Source: Saccharothrix sp. NRRL B-16348 (GTDB lineage: Bacteria; Actinomycetota; Actinomycetes; Mycobacteriales; Pseudonocardiaceae). Taken from it: a stretch of DNA of 64,000 bases. The notes under the pieces are model-generated. The model had not been told where the DNA came from. It was given only the letters and a program-made list of their open reading frames with translations, and searched no databases. A program made the position numbers and the translations under genes. Below, one piece after another: positions 26,171 through 34,750 of this stretch (positions are counted from its first letter, which is position 1; every line of letters starts with the position of its first letter). Location: contig NZ_LGED01000217.1 of NCBI RefSeq assembly GCF_001280085.1, forward strand, positions 143,995 through 207,994, given 5' to 3'.

Positions 26171-26929
26171 CTAGGCGGGCGGACCCTCGTAGAGCACGAC
26201 GCCGTCCGCGTCGACGACCCGGACGGAGACGATCAGCTCCTTCATCACCTCGTTCGACGACCCCTTCTCCCACAATTCCGTCGTGGAGTGGCGGTTCCAC
26301 CGAACCAGGGCCATCGCGGTCTCGTCCGTGACATCAGCCTCGACGGAGCTCCCGTCGCTGAGGGTCAGGGTCATGCCGCTCGCTTGTCCGGACACCACCC
26401 CGCCGAGGATCAGCGGGTAGACGGGCGGCTGCATGCCAGTGTTCGAGAAGGGAATCAGCCACAGGTCTGGCACGTCCGATGGCTCGATCTGACCCATGCG
26501 GATCAGAGGTCCCACTTTCAGGGCACCGTTCGGGCCGGGGACGCCCTCGCACACCACGGACTGGTCCTGGTTGCGAATCGTCAACGCGCCCACCCCGCCT
26601 TCCGCGGCGAAGGCCGCGGCTGTCCAGGGCTGCTCACCCGCGGGGTATGCGCGGTTGGCGTGCGCGACGCAGCCGTCGACGAACTTGTCGATGTCGGAGG
26701 GCGTTGCGCTCGGCGGCGGTGTGGCGGCCCGGTCGTCCCCGGTCGGGGTCACCACGACCACCGCGGCGACGGCCAGTGCGACGACGCCGGCCGCGGCCGC
26801 CAGTGGCACGTACCACCGGTTCCGACTGGGCCGCGGTGACTCGGCCATCCCGGCAACCACCGTGGTGCGGATCCGGTCCCGGACCTCGACGGGAAGCGGA
26901 GCACGAGGTGGCAGGTCGAGGTCGTTCAT
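26171..26929 (-). CDS. Single-pass membrane protein paired with an ECF sigma factor (anti-sigma-like)
   Basis: A 252-residue protein: cytoplasmic N-terminus (~1-43; LPVEVRDRIRTTVVAGMAES), one membrane helix (~48-68, LAAAAGVVALAVAAVVVV), and an extracytoplasmic domain of ~180 residues with two cysteines (DGCVAHANRAYP; SVVCEGV). The ATG overlaps the sigma stop (ATGA). Topology and position are those of an anti-sigma factor or sensor partner, but the N-terminus lacks the zinc HxxxCxxC motif of ZAS anti-sigma domains, so the regulatory role is inferred. Confidence 0.65.
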   Translation of the reverse strand: MNDLDLPPRAPLPVEVRDRIRTTVVAGMAESPRPSRNRWYVPLAAAAGVVALAVAAVVVVTPTGDDRAATPPPSATPSDIDKFVDGCVAHANRAYPAGEQPWTAAAFAAEGGVGALTIRNQDQSVVCEGVPGPNGALKVGPLIRMGQIEPSDVPDLWLIPFSNTGMQPPVYPLILGGVVSGQASGMTLTLSDGSSVEADVTDETAMALVRWNRHSTTELWEKGSSNEVMKELIVSVRVVDADGVVLYEGPPA

Positions 26930-27525
26930 GATGTCTCCTCCAACAACGTGCGCAGCCGCGATCGGGCGCGGGAAAGGCGGGACCGGACACTCGGCTCGGC
27001 GACCCCGAGCAGCGCCGCGGCGTCGGTCGTGGACAACTCGCCGAGCAGGCACAACTCCACCGCCTGCCGTTCAGCCTTCGGCAGTTCACGGACGGCGTCG
27101 AGCAGCCGGGGCATTCGGCGACCGTCGTCGACCCGGCTCGCCACCGCGTCCGCGTGATCGGCCTCGGCACCGTCACCGGGCAGCCGCCGCACGGCCCGCA
27201 GGAACCGCGTCGAGCTGCGGAACTCGGTCCTGGCCAGGTTCCCGGCCACCGCGAACAGCCACGGCAGTGCGCTGTCGCGCACCAGGCGCAGCTCCGGACA
27301 TTTGCGCCAGGCCAGCAGGAAGGTGCTGGACGTGAGGTCCTCGGCCTTCGCCCAGGACGCCGTCAACCGGTAGGCGTGGTTCCACACGGCAGCGACATGC
27401 CGTTCGAACAGCGCCCCGAACGCGTCCCGGTCACCGGCCGCCGCGAGTATCCACAACTCGGCATCGGAACGGCCGTCCGCGTCGGTCACCGGCACCGCCC
27501 CCCGACCTCGTCTCGAACTTGTCAT
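26926..27525 (-). CDS. ECF-type RNA polymerase sigma factor
   Basis: A 199-residue extracytoplasmic-function sigma factor. Region 2 (~25-95) includes FGALFERHVAAVWNHAYRL and AEDLTSSTFLLAWRK; region 4 (~135-195) includes LPKAERQAVELCLLGELST and AALLGVAEPSVRSRLSRAR. The start is taken at ATG 27525 (MTSSRRGRG). It is encoded with its membrane partner between two inverted remnants of one insertion sequence, which end ~120 bp upstream of it and ~160 bp beyond the partner gene. That arrangement suggests local rearrangement or acquisition of the pair. Confidence 0.87.
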   Translation of the reverse strand: MTSSRRGRGAVPVTDADGRSDAELWILAAAGDRDAFGALFERHVAAVWNHAYRLTASWAKAEDLTSSTFLLAWRKCPELRLVRDSALPWLFAVAGNLARTEFRSSTRFLRAVRRLPGDGAEADHADAVASRVDDGRRMPRLLDAVRELPKAERQAVELCLLGELSTTDAAALLGVAEPSVRSRLSRARSRLRTLLEETS

Positions 27526-27639
27526 CACATGATGAGGTGACCGATCCCGCACCCGGCGTTGCATCATCCAGCACCGAACCGTGTCCCCCGACCGCTCGGG
27601 CGACGTGAGACCTACCGCTGCCGCCGCAACCGATGACGG

Positions 27640-28075
27640 TTCAGCGGGCGGGGGCACGTTGACGCGGTGGCGATGGTGCTTGCCGGAGTAGTACGGCTTC
27701 TGGTCGGCGACCCGGTCGATCGGGACCGGGGTGCCGTCCAGGATCGCGTAGGCGAGGCGGGCGGCGCGTTAACCGGCGGCGTGGAGGTCGTCGGCCAGGG
27801 CGGCGAGCAGGTCCACCGCTTCACGGACGTAGCGCCAGGCGGTGCTGCAGGAGATGCCGAACCCGACGGCAAGGCGGGCGCGGGTGTCGCCGTTGCGCAG
27901 GTGCGCGAGCACGAGCAACGCCTGGCGGCCGGGCTCCAGCCGCCGCCACCGGGACCGACGTCGCACGCGCTCGGCGCGGATCAGGTCGCCCAAGCGAACG
28001 CGGGTGTGGTCGGCCCAGCCGTCCAGCCTGCGCCGTGACCTGCGACATCACGATGAAAATGGCTCAATGAGCGCC
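27640..28075 (-). mobile_element. Truncated copy of the same IS5-family element (transposase pseudogene), inverted
   Basis: Read leftward from 28075 the sequence matches the copy at 25732 onward. It lacks about 103 bp that included the transposase start, then continues through the helix-turn-helix region (RLAVGFGISCSTAWRYVREA), a stop codon at 27769-27771, and the first catalytic-domain segment (AILDGTPVPIDRVADQKPYY, GKHHRHRVNV). It ends about base 27650, just before the sigma-gene region. The gene is thus startless, interrupted and truncated. The family is recognised from the DGTxxPIDRVADQKPYYSGKH signature. It fills the gap 27526-28063. Confidence 0.72.
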
Positions 28076-29593
28076 ATCGCCTCGCAGGTGCTCACGTGCT
28101 CCCGGCGGCAGTGCGGTCGTGACCTTCGCACCCTCCTTCCCACGCTGCCGTGCCCAGTCGTCCACCACGCCGTGGCAGGTCCGGTCGAGGTGGGCCAGGG
28201 AGGTCAGGTCCAGGTGGACCACGTCGCCGCGCACGCCGTCGAGCGCGGTCTGGAGCTTCGGCACGGTCAGGAACGTCGCGCTGCCGCCGAACACCAGCTC
28301 GACACCGCCACCGGGCCCGACCCGGCGGGCCGCGGTCAGCCGCGACAGCTGCCACGCCAGCTTGAACAGCGCCGCGACCAGGCCGATGACCACGCCTTCC
28401 AACAGGTCCGTGGCGAGGATCGCGCACGTCGTGACGATCAGCACCGCGGCCTCGCCCCGGTCGTGCCGCCACAGCCGCGGCACCTGGCGCGGGTCGATCA
28501 GCTTCCAGCCGCTGAACACCAGGATCGCCGCGAGCACCGTGACCGGCACCAGTCGCAGTACACCGGGCGCGAGCACGGCGAACGCCAGGATCCACACGCC
28601 GTGCAGCACCCGGGACAGCTTGGTGCGCGCGCCCGCGTGGACGTTGGCCGCGCTGCGCACGACCACGGCGGTGAGCGGGATCCCGCCGAGGAAGCCGGAG
28701 ACGACGTTGCCCGTGCCCTGGGCGATGAGTTCCTTGTTGTACTGGGTCTTCGGGCCGCTGTGCATGCGGTCGACGGCCGTCGCGCCGAACAGGCCCTCCG
28801 CCGACCCGATCAACGCGAAGACCAGCGCGGTGCCGAGCACGGCGGGCGAGGTCAACGCGCCGGCCGACTCGGCGGTCGGCAGGTGCACCGCGTCGAGCAG
28901 TGCGCCGACGGAGAGCATGCGCACGTCGGCGTGGAAGATCGCGGCCAGCGCCGCCACCACCAGCACCGCGGCGAGCGGGCCCGGCACCACGCGCAGCGCC
29001 TTCGGCGCGCGTCCCCAGAACGCGATCACGACCAGCCCGCAGACCCCGAGCAGCAACGCGCCGCGTGCGGCCGGATCGCCGGAGACCCCTTGCAGCAGCG
29101 CGGGAAGGCCGATGAGGTTGTGCACCGCGTCGCCCGGCGCCTGGCGGTCGGCGAGCACGTAGGCCTGGCCGAGGAGGATCAGCAGGCCGATGCCCGCCAG
29201 CATCCCCGCGACCACCGACGACGCCATGGCCTGGAACCACTTCCCGACCCGGGCCAGTCCCATGAGGATCTGCAGCACGCCCGAGCCGAGCACGATCATG
29301 CCGAGGGTCGCGGTCCCGTGGGTCTGCACGGCGTCGAACACGAGCACCGCGAGCCCGGCCGCCGGTCCGCTGACCTGGAGCGAGCTGCCCGGCATCACGC
29401 CGGTCACGAGCCCGCCGACGATGGCGGTGATGATCGCGGCCTCGGGGGCGACCCCGGAGGCCACCGCGATGCCGATGCACAGCGGCAGGGCGACGAGGAA
29501 CACGACGAGCGAGGCCAGCACGTCCGACCGGTAGCGCCCTACGAGGTCGGCCGGCTGGGGTTTGGACGGTTCGACGGGAATCTTGAGGGCCAT
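28064..29593 (-). CDS. SulP-family anion transporter with C-terminal STAS domain
   Basis: A 509-residue permease with ~12-14 helices, starting MALKIPVEPSKPQPADL; the first helix has the SulP pattern LASLVVFLVALPLCIGIA. The STAS regulatory domain occupies ~415-500 (VELVFGGSATFLTVPKLQ...HLDLTSLAHLD). Substrate may be sulfate, but the carbonic anhydrase gene directly upstream on the same strand suggests bicarbonate, as in BicA-like SulP proteins. The TGA (28064-28066) lies in the sequence shared with the insertion element, so the last few residues may be of element origin. Confidence 0.87.
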   Translation of the reverse strand: MALKIPVEPSKPQPADLVGRYRSDVLASLVVFLVALPLCIGIAVASGVAPEAAIITAIVGGLVTGVMPGSSLQVSGPAAGLAVLVFDAVQTHGTATLGMIVLGSGVLQILMGLARVGKWFQAMASSVVAGMLAGIGLLILLGQAYVLADRQAPGDAVHNLIGLPALLQGVSGDPAARGALLLGVCGLVVIAFWGRAPKALRVVPGPLAAVLVVAALAAIFHADVRMLSVGALLDAVHLPTAESAGALTSPAVLGTALVFALIGSAEGLFGATAVDRMHSGPKTQYNKELIAQGTGNVVSGFLGGIPLTAVVVRSAANVHAGARTKLSRVLHGVWILAFAVLAPGVLRLVPVTVLAAILVFSGWKLIDPRQVPRLWRHDRGEAAVLIVTTCAILATDLLEGVVIGLVAALFKLAWQLSRLTAARRVGPGGGVELVFGGSATFLTVPKLQTALDGVRGDVVHLDLTSLAHLDRTCHGVVDDWARQRGKEGAKVTTALPPGAREHLRGDGAH

Positions 29594-29620
29594 GGTGGGT
29601 CTCCGGGACGTGGTGGCGGT

Positions 29621-30202
29621 TCAGAGCTGGACCAGGGAGCCATCGCGCAGCTGCCTGACCTCGCCCGTGTCCACCTCGTAGAACCACCCGTGCACGCGGA
29701 GGCGCCCGTCCGCGACTCGGCGGCTCACCTCCGGGTAGGCGTTCAGGTTCGCCAACTGGGTGGCCAGGTGGCGGGTCACCGCGCCGGTCAACGCCGGGTC
29801 GTTCGCTTCCTCGTCCGACACCGAGTCCCGACCGATGACGTTGCCGTGCAACCACTGGCGCACGGCGGGGACGAGTGTGAGGTCGTCGCCGCGCACGGCC
29901 GCGCCCACCGCACCGCAGTAGGAGTGGCCGCAGACGACGATGTCGCGCACGCCCAGCACCTCCACCGCGTACTCGACGGTCGCGCTCGCCGAACACGGTT
30001 GGTCCGTCGTGTAAGGGGCGATGACGTTGCCCGCGGTGCGGTACTCGAACAGCTCGCCGGGTCCGGCGCCGGTGATGAGGTTCGGCACCACCCGCGAGTC
30101 CGAACAGGACACGAACAGCACGGTGGGCCACTGACCCTGGGCGAACGCCGCGAGGCGACCACCCCAGGTGCGTTGGAACGTGGTGACGTCGATGTCGATC
30201 AC
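29621..30202 (-). CDS. Beta-class carbonic anhydrase
   Basis: A 193-residue cytoplasmic enzyme interconverting CO2 and bicarbonate. The zinc ligands are in CSDSR (Cys33 with Asp and Arg of the catalytic dyad) and HSYCGA (His, Cys), all in place. It starts at GTG 30202 with AAAGG upstream. The SulP gene begins 27 bp downstream on the same strand, so the two form an operon, a recurring SulP-carbonic anhydrase pairing. Confidence 0.92.
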   Translation of the reverse strand: MIDIDVTTFQRTWGGRLAAFAQGQWPTVLFVSCSDSRVVPNLITGAGPGELFEYRTAGNVIAPYTTDQPCSASATVEYAVEVLGVRDIVVCGHSYCGAVGAAVRGDDLTLVPAVRQWLHGNVIGRDSVSDEEANDPALTGAVTRHLATQLANLNAYPEVSRRVADGRLRVHGWFYEVDTGEVRQLRDGSLVQL

Positions 30203-30303
30203 GTCTGCGCCGCCTTTCGTCGGGAGGGTGATTCCGACGATGGCCGCCGACCGTGACCGCGGGAATACGGAGAAGGCGGATATCGGGCCGTTTTACGGTC
30301 GTT

Positions 30304-31572
30304 TTAAGACGCGCGGGCGAACGCCAGCACGACCTGGGCGCCGCCCAGCGGCGACCGGCGCAGGCGCAGCACTCCCCCGGTGGCCTCGACGACCCGCCGC
30401 GCGATGTCCAGGCCCAGCCCGGTGGAGCCGCTCGACGGCCGTGCCGCGGCCGACGGGTCGGGGAAGCCCGGCCCCGCGTCGTCCACGACGAGCGTCACCC
30501 GGTGCCCGTCCGCGTGCACGGTCACCTTGAACGCCGTGCCCGGCGGGGTGTGCCGGAACACGTTGCCGATGAGGAGGTCCACCACGGCGGCGACGTCCTC
30601 GCGCTCGGCCGGCACCGGCACCGGCACCGGGTCGGCCGGGCAGTGGACCGAGCACCGCCGTTCCTCGTCCTCCGCCAACGGCGCCCAGAACGCGGTCCGT
30701 TCGACGACCACGGCCACGAGGTCGCACGACGTGCCGTCGGCCGCGGGTGCGGCGGGGCGGGAGGCGTCGCGGATCATCCGGTCGAGTTCCGCGTCGAGGT
30801 GGCGGGCCGCGCGCAGCACCCGGTCGGCGTCGGGGCCGCGGAGCTTCTCCGCGTCGATCCGCAACGCCGTCAGCGGAGTGCGGAGCCGGTGCGACAGGTC
30901 CGCGGCACGGGACCGCTCGGCGGCGAGCAGCGCGGTGATGCGCTGGGCCATGCGGTTGAACGTGAGCGCGACGTCGACCAGCTCCGGAGGGCCGGTCGGT
31001 TCGATGCGCTCCACCAGGTCACCCTGCCCGAAGCGGTGTGCCGCGGTCGCGAGGCGCCGCACCGAGCCGACGAGCCCGACCGCGAGCCGGTCCACCATCA
31101 CCACCGCACCCGTGACCATGATGACGACGACCGCGGCCAGCACGGCCCACGCCCGGCCCACACCGCGCTCCAGCCGTTCGTCGGGCAGGAACACCTCCGC
31201 CACGAACGTCTCCTCGCCCAGCCGCACCGGTCGGAGCAGCACGACGCCGTCCGCCGCGGGTTCCACGAGCGGCCCGTTCCGCGCGGCGTCGGCCTGCGGT
31301 GGGCGCGCCTGCGGGAAACCCACCGGCCCGTCGGGCGTGTGCACCGACACCGCGTGCCCGGAGACCGCGACGACCTCGGCCAACCCCCGTGCCAGGGCGC
31401 TCCGCCCGTCGGCGCTCGCGATGACGCCGACCACGGCCGTCACGGAACGCTCGGCGTCGGCGAGAGCCGTGCGGCGTGCGACCTCCCGCGTGACGACGGC
31501 CAGCGGCACGAGGACCGCGACCAGGATGGCGGACGCGCACGCCAGCGCCACGAGCACCAGGGACCGTCTCAT
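30304..31572 (-). CDS. Two-component sensor histidine kinase
   Basis: A 422-residue kinase. Two helices (~5-27 and ~145-168) bracket an extracellular sensor domain of ~115 residues; then HAMP (~170-220), HisKA with the phosphorylated His in ADLSHRLRTPLTALRID, and a HATPase domain with N-box LLIGNVFRHTP, G1 VDDAGPGFPD and G2 STGLGLDIARR. The ATG overlaps the regulator stop by 4 bp. The sensor has no recognised fold; the signal is unknown. Confidence 0.9.
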   Translation of the reverse strand: MRRSLVLVALACASAILVAVLVPLAVVTREVARRTALADAERSVTAVVGVIASADGRSALARGLAEVVAVSGHAVSVHTPDGPVGFPQARPPQADAARNGPLVEPAADGVVLLRPVRLGEETFVAEVFLPDERLERGVGRAWAVLAAVVVIMVTGAVVMVDRLAVGLVGSVRRLATAAHRFGQGDLVERIEPTGPPELVDVALTFNRMAQRITALLAAERSRAADLSHRLRTPLTALRIDAEKLRGPDADRVLRAARHLDAELDRMIRDASRPAAPAADGTSCDLVAVVVERTAFWAPLAEDEERRCSVHCPADPVPVPVPAEREDVAAVVDLLIGNVFRHTPPGTAFKVTVHADGHRVTLVVDDAGPGFPDPSAAARPSSGSTGLGLDIARRVVEATGGVLRLRRSPLGGAQVVLAFARAS

Positions 31573-32291
31573 GCGTGGTCGACCAGGCGGAACCCGACGC
31601 CGCGCACGGTCACCAGGTGGCGCGGGGCGGCGGCGCTCTCGCCGAGCTTGCGCCGCAGCCACGACACGTGGACGTCGACGCTCTGCTCGCGGCCGGAGTG
31701 GTCCCGGCCCCACACGGCGGCGACCAGTTCCGCGCGCGGCACCACCCGGTCGCGGTGCTCGGCCAGGTACTTCAGGACGTCGAACTCCTTGCGGTTGAGC
31801 GCCACCGGTCTGCCGTCGACGTGCACCTGCCGCAGCCCGAGGTCGATCCGCAGCGCCCCGACGGAGACGACGCGCGGCCCGGGGTCGCCCGATCCGCGCA
31901 CGCGCCGCAGCACCGCGCCCATCCGGGCGACCAGCAGCGGCACCGAGAACGGCTTGACCAGGTAGTCGTCCGCACCGGCGTTGAGCAACTGCACCACGCG
32001 CAGCTCGTCACGGCGCGCGGTCGCGATCACGACGGGCACGTTGCTCGCGCCGCGCATCATGCGCAGGGCGTCCGCGCCGTCGACGTCGGGCAGGCCGAGG
32101 TCGAGCAGCACGATGTCGGGTTCGTCGTGGGCGACGACCCGCAGGGCTTCCAGCGCGGTGAACACGCCCTGCGGTCGGTAGCCCGCACCGCGCAGCGCCT
32201 GGACCAGCCTGGTCGACAGGTCCGGATCGTCCTCCACCACCAGCGCCGAGGGTGCGGATCCGAACGTCGACCTGCCGTGACGCGAATTCAT
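31569..32291 (-). CDS. OmpR/PhoB-family response regulator
   Basis: A 240-residue regulator: receiver domain (~15-125) with acidic pair VVEDD, phospho-acceptor Asp in VLLDLGLPDVDG, the Thr in VIATARRDE and Lys in LVKPFS; winged-helix DNA-binding domain (~140-235) with RKEFDVLKYLAEH and the recognition helix REQSVDVHVSWLRRKL. First gene of the two-gene system, reading away from a 250-bp spacer that contains an unusually A+T-rich patch. Confidence 0.92.
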   Translation of the reverse strand: MNSRHGRSTFGSAPSALVVEDDPDLSTRLVQALRGAGYRPQGVFTALEALRVVAHDEPDIVLLDLGLPDVDGADALRMMRGASNVPVVIATARRDELRVVQLLNAGADDYLVKPFSVPLLVARMGAVLRRVRGSGDPGPRVVSVGALRIDLGLRQVHVDGRPVALNRKEFDVLKYLAEHRDRVVPRAELVAAVWGRDHSGREQSVDVHVSWLRRKLGESAAAPRHLVTVRGVGFRLVDHA

Positions 32292-32429
32292 CGGCCTCTC
32301 CGTCTCTTCGCTCCGGGGGCGGCGGCACGATGCGGCGCCCCATCGTGCCGGGAAACACCGGAATCGGGCAAACCACCGTCGAACACCCGTCGAACGACCT
32401 GGCCGGCACTGGCTCCGTTCGGGTTCCTC

Positions 32430-32515
32430 CGCCGATTGTTCTTTCTATTAAAACAACCTTAAAAATCGCCGGTAATGGGTTGACGACAAACAAGTCGCGG
32501 TCCGACTATTCGGGC
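32430..32515. promoter_or_regulatory. A+T-rich divergent promoter region between regulator and universal stress gene
   Basis: The block 32437-32468 is far richer in A and T than its surroundings and holds TATTAAAA and CTTAAAAA runs. To its right TTGACG (32480-32485) could be the -35 of the stress-protein gene, with CTATT (~32506-32510) as a weak -10. It probably serves both divergent genes. Besides this, 32292-32541 shows no gene. Confidence 0.4.
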
Positions 32516-32541
32516 AAAGGCATCGTTTGCGAGGAGGCGTG

Positions 32542-32958
32542 ATGGAGGCCAGTCGGATCGTCGTCGGCTTGGACAACTCGGCGGCCGGCGCCGCGGCTCT
32601 GAGGTGGGCGGTACGTCACGCGCGGGAAGGCGGGGTGGTGGTCGCGGTGTCGGTGTGCGGCATTCGCACGCCCACGGGCGGCACGGACCTCTTCCACACC
32701 GTCCGGCTGCGTCGGATGGACGACACCGTCACGCGGATGGGGCCGATCCCGAGCGTGCGCGTCGAGCAGTCGGTGCTGGACGGCGAACCCGGCCCGACGC
32801 TCGTGGAACTCGCCGAGGAAGCCGATAGCCTGGTGCTCGGCCGCCACGGGTACGTCCGGGGAGGGATGACGATCCTCGGGTCGGTGATCAGACACTGCCT
32901 GGAGCACGCGACGTGCCCGGTCGTCGTGGTGCCGGTCGGCACGGAGCAAGCGGCCTGA
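32542..32958 (+). CDS. Universal stress protein, single domain
   Basis: A 138-residue UspA-like protein starting at ATG 32542 behind GAGGAGG. N-terminal strand IVVGLDNSAAGAAAL and the ATP-binding signature near the C-terminus VLGRHGYVRGGMTILGSVIR (pattern G-x2-G-x9-GS, here slightly irregular: GRHGYVRGG). It is divergent from the two-component operon, and may belong to its regulon. Confidence 0.85.
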   Translation: MEASRIVVGLDNSAAGAAALRWAVRHAREGGVVVAVSVCGIRTPTGGTDLFHTVRLRRMDDTVTRMGPIPSVRVEQSVLDGEPGPTLVELAEEADSLVLGRHGYVRGGMTILGSVIRHCLEHATCPVVVVPVGTEQAA

Positions 32959-32988
32959 CCGCGCGGTCCTCGGGGCGTGCCGGCGGCC

Positions 32989-33945
32989 TCAGTGCGGGAA
33001 CGTGCGCCGCGCCCGGCGCGTGACCTCTTCGCGGTGCTCTTCGATCACCAGTGCCACGTCGAGCATGGTCGTGGTGTCCCGGATCCGGGCCGGGTAGCCG
33101 ACGGACGCGGCGAGCGTGGGCAGGTCGACCGCGAAGTACACGCCCATCAACGGGTTGACGAACAGCTCGCTGCCCGCGGTGCGCGTGGTGACCTGCACGT
33201 CGCCGAACTCGCCGCGCAACGCCGCCGCGATCTGCCCGTTCACGATGCTCGGCCGCAGCGGGGTGGCGGCTTGGGCGTGCGCGACGGCGTCCAGGTAAGC
33301 CCGCGCCTCGTCGGACGCGGACGGGATGGACAGCGCGCCCAGGTAACCGCCGGCCCGGTCCAGCGCGGCCAGGTTCTCCAGCACGTGCGCGTGGCACACA
33401 CCGTGGTAGGAGTCGATGCCGAAACCCAGGCACACCACCAGTCGCTCCACGCCGTCGAGCGCGGCGACCGCGGCGAGGCTGGTCATGTCCTCCTCGGGCG
33501 TGCCGAGGCCGGACTCGTCACCGCGCATCAGGATGTCCGTGCCGCCGTCGACCAGCACGACCGCGTCCACGCCCAACCGTTCGACCAACGTCCGGTAGGC
33601 CGCCGTCAACGGCCGCACCCCGGTGCGCGGGAAGGCGTGCACGACCGACGTCAGGTCGTGCCCGGCCAGCCACCGGGCCAGGGTGCGCTCGGGGAAGTAG
33701 TCGTCGCTGCCCGCGCTGCCCGGCCGGACCGCCGCCACGTCGGGCGCCACCCAGTCCTCGAGGTCGAGCTGGTCCAACTGGCTGAACGAGAGGTTCGCCA
33801 GGTGCACCCGCTTACCCAATGCGCGCAACGAGAACGCCAACGGCAGCCCCGCGTACACGTCGAACCCACCGCCCGCACCCGCGACCAGCACGCTCGACGC
33901 GGACTTCAACCGGCTGAACAGCGGGGGCTCGGCCAAGGAGAACAC
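32989..33945 (-). CDS. DUF1152 domain protein
   Basis: A 318-residue cytoplasmic protein starting at GTG 33945 (VFSLAEPPLF). N-terminal glycine motif SSVLVAGAGGGFDVYAGLPL resembles a nucleotide-binding loop; conserved segments include VLVDGGTDILMRGDESGLGT and GFGIDSYHGVCHAHVLEN with several histidines and acids that could form an active site. It matches the uncharacterised DUF1152 family of archaea and actinobacteria. The molecular function is unknown. Confidence 0.72.
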   Translation of the reverse strand: MFSLAEPPLFSRLKSASSVLVAGAGGGFDVYAGLPLAFSLRALGKRVHLANLSFSQLDQLDLEDWVAPDVAAVRPGSAGSDDYFPERTLARWLAGHDLTSVVHAFPRTGVRPLTAAYRTLVERLGVDAVVLVDGGTDILMRGDESGLGTPEEDMTSLAAVAALDGVERLVVCLGFGIDSYHGVCHAHVLENLAALDRAGGYLGALSIPSASDEARAYLDAVAHAQAATPLRPSIVNGQIAAALRGEFGDVQVTTRTAGSELFVNPLMGVYFAVDLPTLAASVGYPARIRDTTTMLDVALVIEEHREEVTRRARRTFPH

Positions 33946-34136
33946 CCGGTGATCATAGGCAGGGCACCCCGCGGGCCGGGGGTGAATTCCGCACGGCCAA
34001 GGCAAGTCCGCAAGCCCCGGTGACTTCGCACGTGCCGGGCGAGTCCTCAAGCGCCGTGATCCCGCGCCACCGCGAGTCCACAAGTCCGGTAGTCATCGGG
34101 CAAGGCCGCGCCGGGCTTGGGCTAGCCTCGGCGGGC

Positions 34137-34670
34137 GTGACCGCAAGTGATCTTCCGACTCCGCCGGACTTCACCGCGCTCGAAGCCTGGGCCGGAGCGG
34201 GACGGGTCGTTCGCGCCGCCGAGTCGGAGGTGGCCGCCTGGCGACTCCCCGCACCGCAGAAGGCGACGCTGGTCTCGTCCGGCGTGCCGTTGCTCGAAGA
34301 CGTCGTCGACGTCGTGTCGTTCAGGGCGGAACCGGCTCTGTACCGCCTCGCGGGACACGCGTCGGGCTCGACCTACGCCGCCGAACCGGACACCGGGCGG
34401 GTGCTGGAGCTGACCGAGGCGGACGGCACGAGGCTGGTCAACTCCTCGATCGACCACTGGCTGTGCTCGCTCCACCTGGTCGGCGCCTGGCTGGCCGGTT
34501 CGACGGCGATCCGGCACTGGGACGAGGACGAGGCGATGGAGGAACTGGCACTCGCCGAGCTGGCCGCCCTGGCGGACCGGATCACCCACCTCGACCCGCC
34601 CGCGCACGGCGACGTCGGCGATCACCGCACGCACTTCTGGCCGGCGACCCTGGACCGGTGGCTGTACTGA
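34137..34670 (+). CDS. SUKH-4-like protein (immunity-protein fold)
   Basis: A 177-residue protein starting at GTG 34137. A TAGCCT hexamer 9 bases upstream suggests a leaderless transcript. Segments PLLEDVVDVVSFRAEP, YAAEPDTGRVLELTE and RLVNSSIDHWLCSLHLVGAW match the SUKH-4 family, which in polymorphic toxin systems supplies immunity proteins but is also common as solitary copies in actinomycetes. The nearest toxin candidate is at 37960-39969, separated by four genes. Confidence 0.65.
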   Translation: MTASDLPTPPDFTALEAWAGAGRVVRAAESEVAAWRLPAPQKATLVSSGVPLLEDVVDVVSFRAEPALYRLAGHASGSTYAAEPDTGRVLELTEADGTRLVNSSIDHWLCSLHLVGAWLAGSTAIRHWDEDEAMEELALAELAALADRITHLDPPAHGDVGDHRTHFWPATLDRWLY

Positions 34671-34693
34671 CGTCGCCGACTGCCGAGGGCTGA

Positions 34694-34708
34694 TCTGCCC
34701 ACAGCAGC
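34694..34708 (+). promoter_or_regulatory. Possible PopR-type operator upstream of the clpP pair
   Basis: TCTGCC-CAC-AGCAGC resembles the TCTGCC-N3-GGCAGA palindrome bound by PopR before clpP3clpP4 in Streptomyces lividans (established knowledge, recalled). The left half is exact, the right half matches 4 of 6. It is 43 bp before the first clpP start, and a PopR-like gene lies just beyond the pair. Confidence 0.45.
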
Positions 34709-34750
34709 GAACCCGGCGGACCGCACCGCCACGTCGGCATGGTCGGGAGC

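Noticed and set aside
25680..28080. Considered as a CRISPR or a set of novel noncoding RNAs because of repeated sequence without genes
   Set aside because: The repeated sequence occurs only twice, in inverted orientation, and encodes transposase fragments; it is explained by IS remnants.
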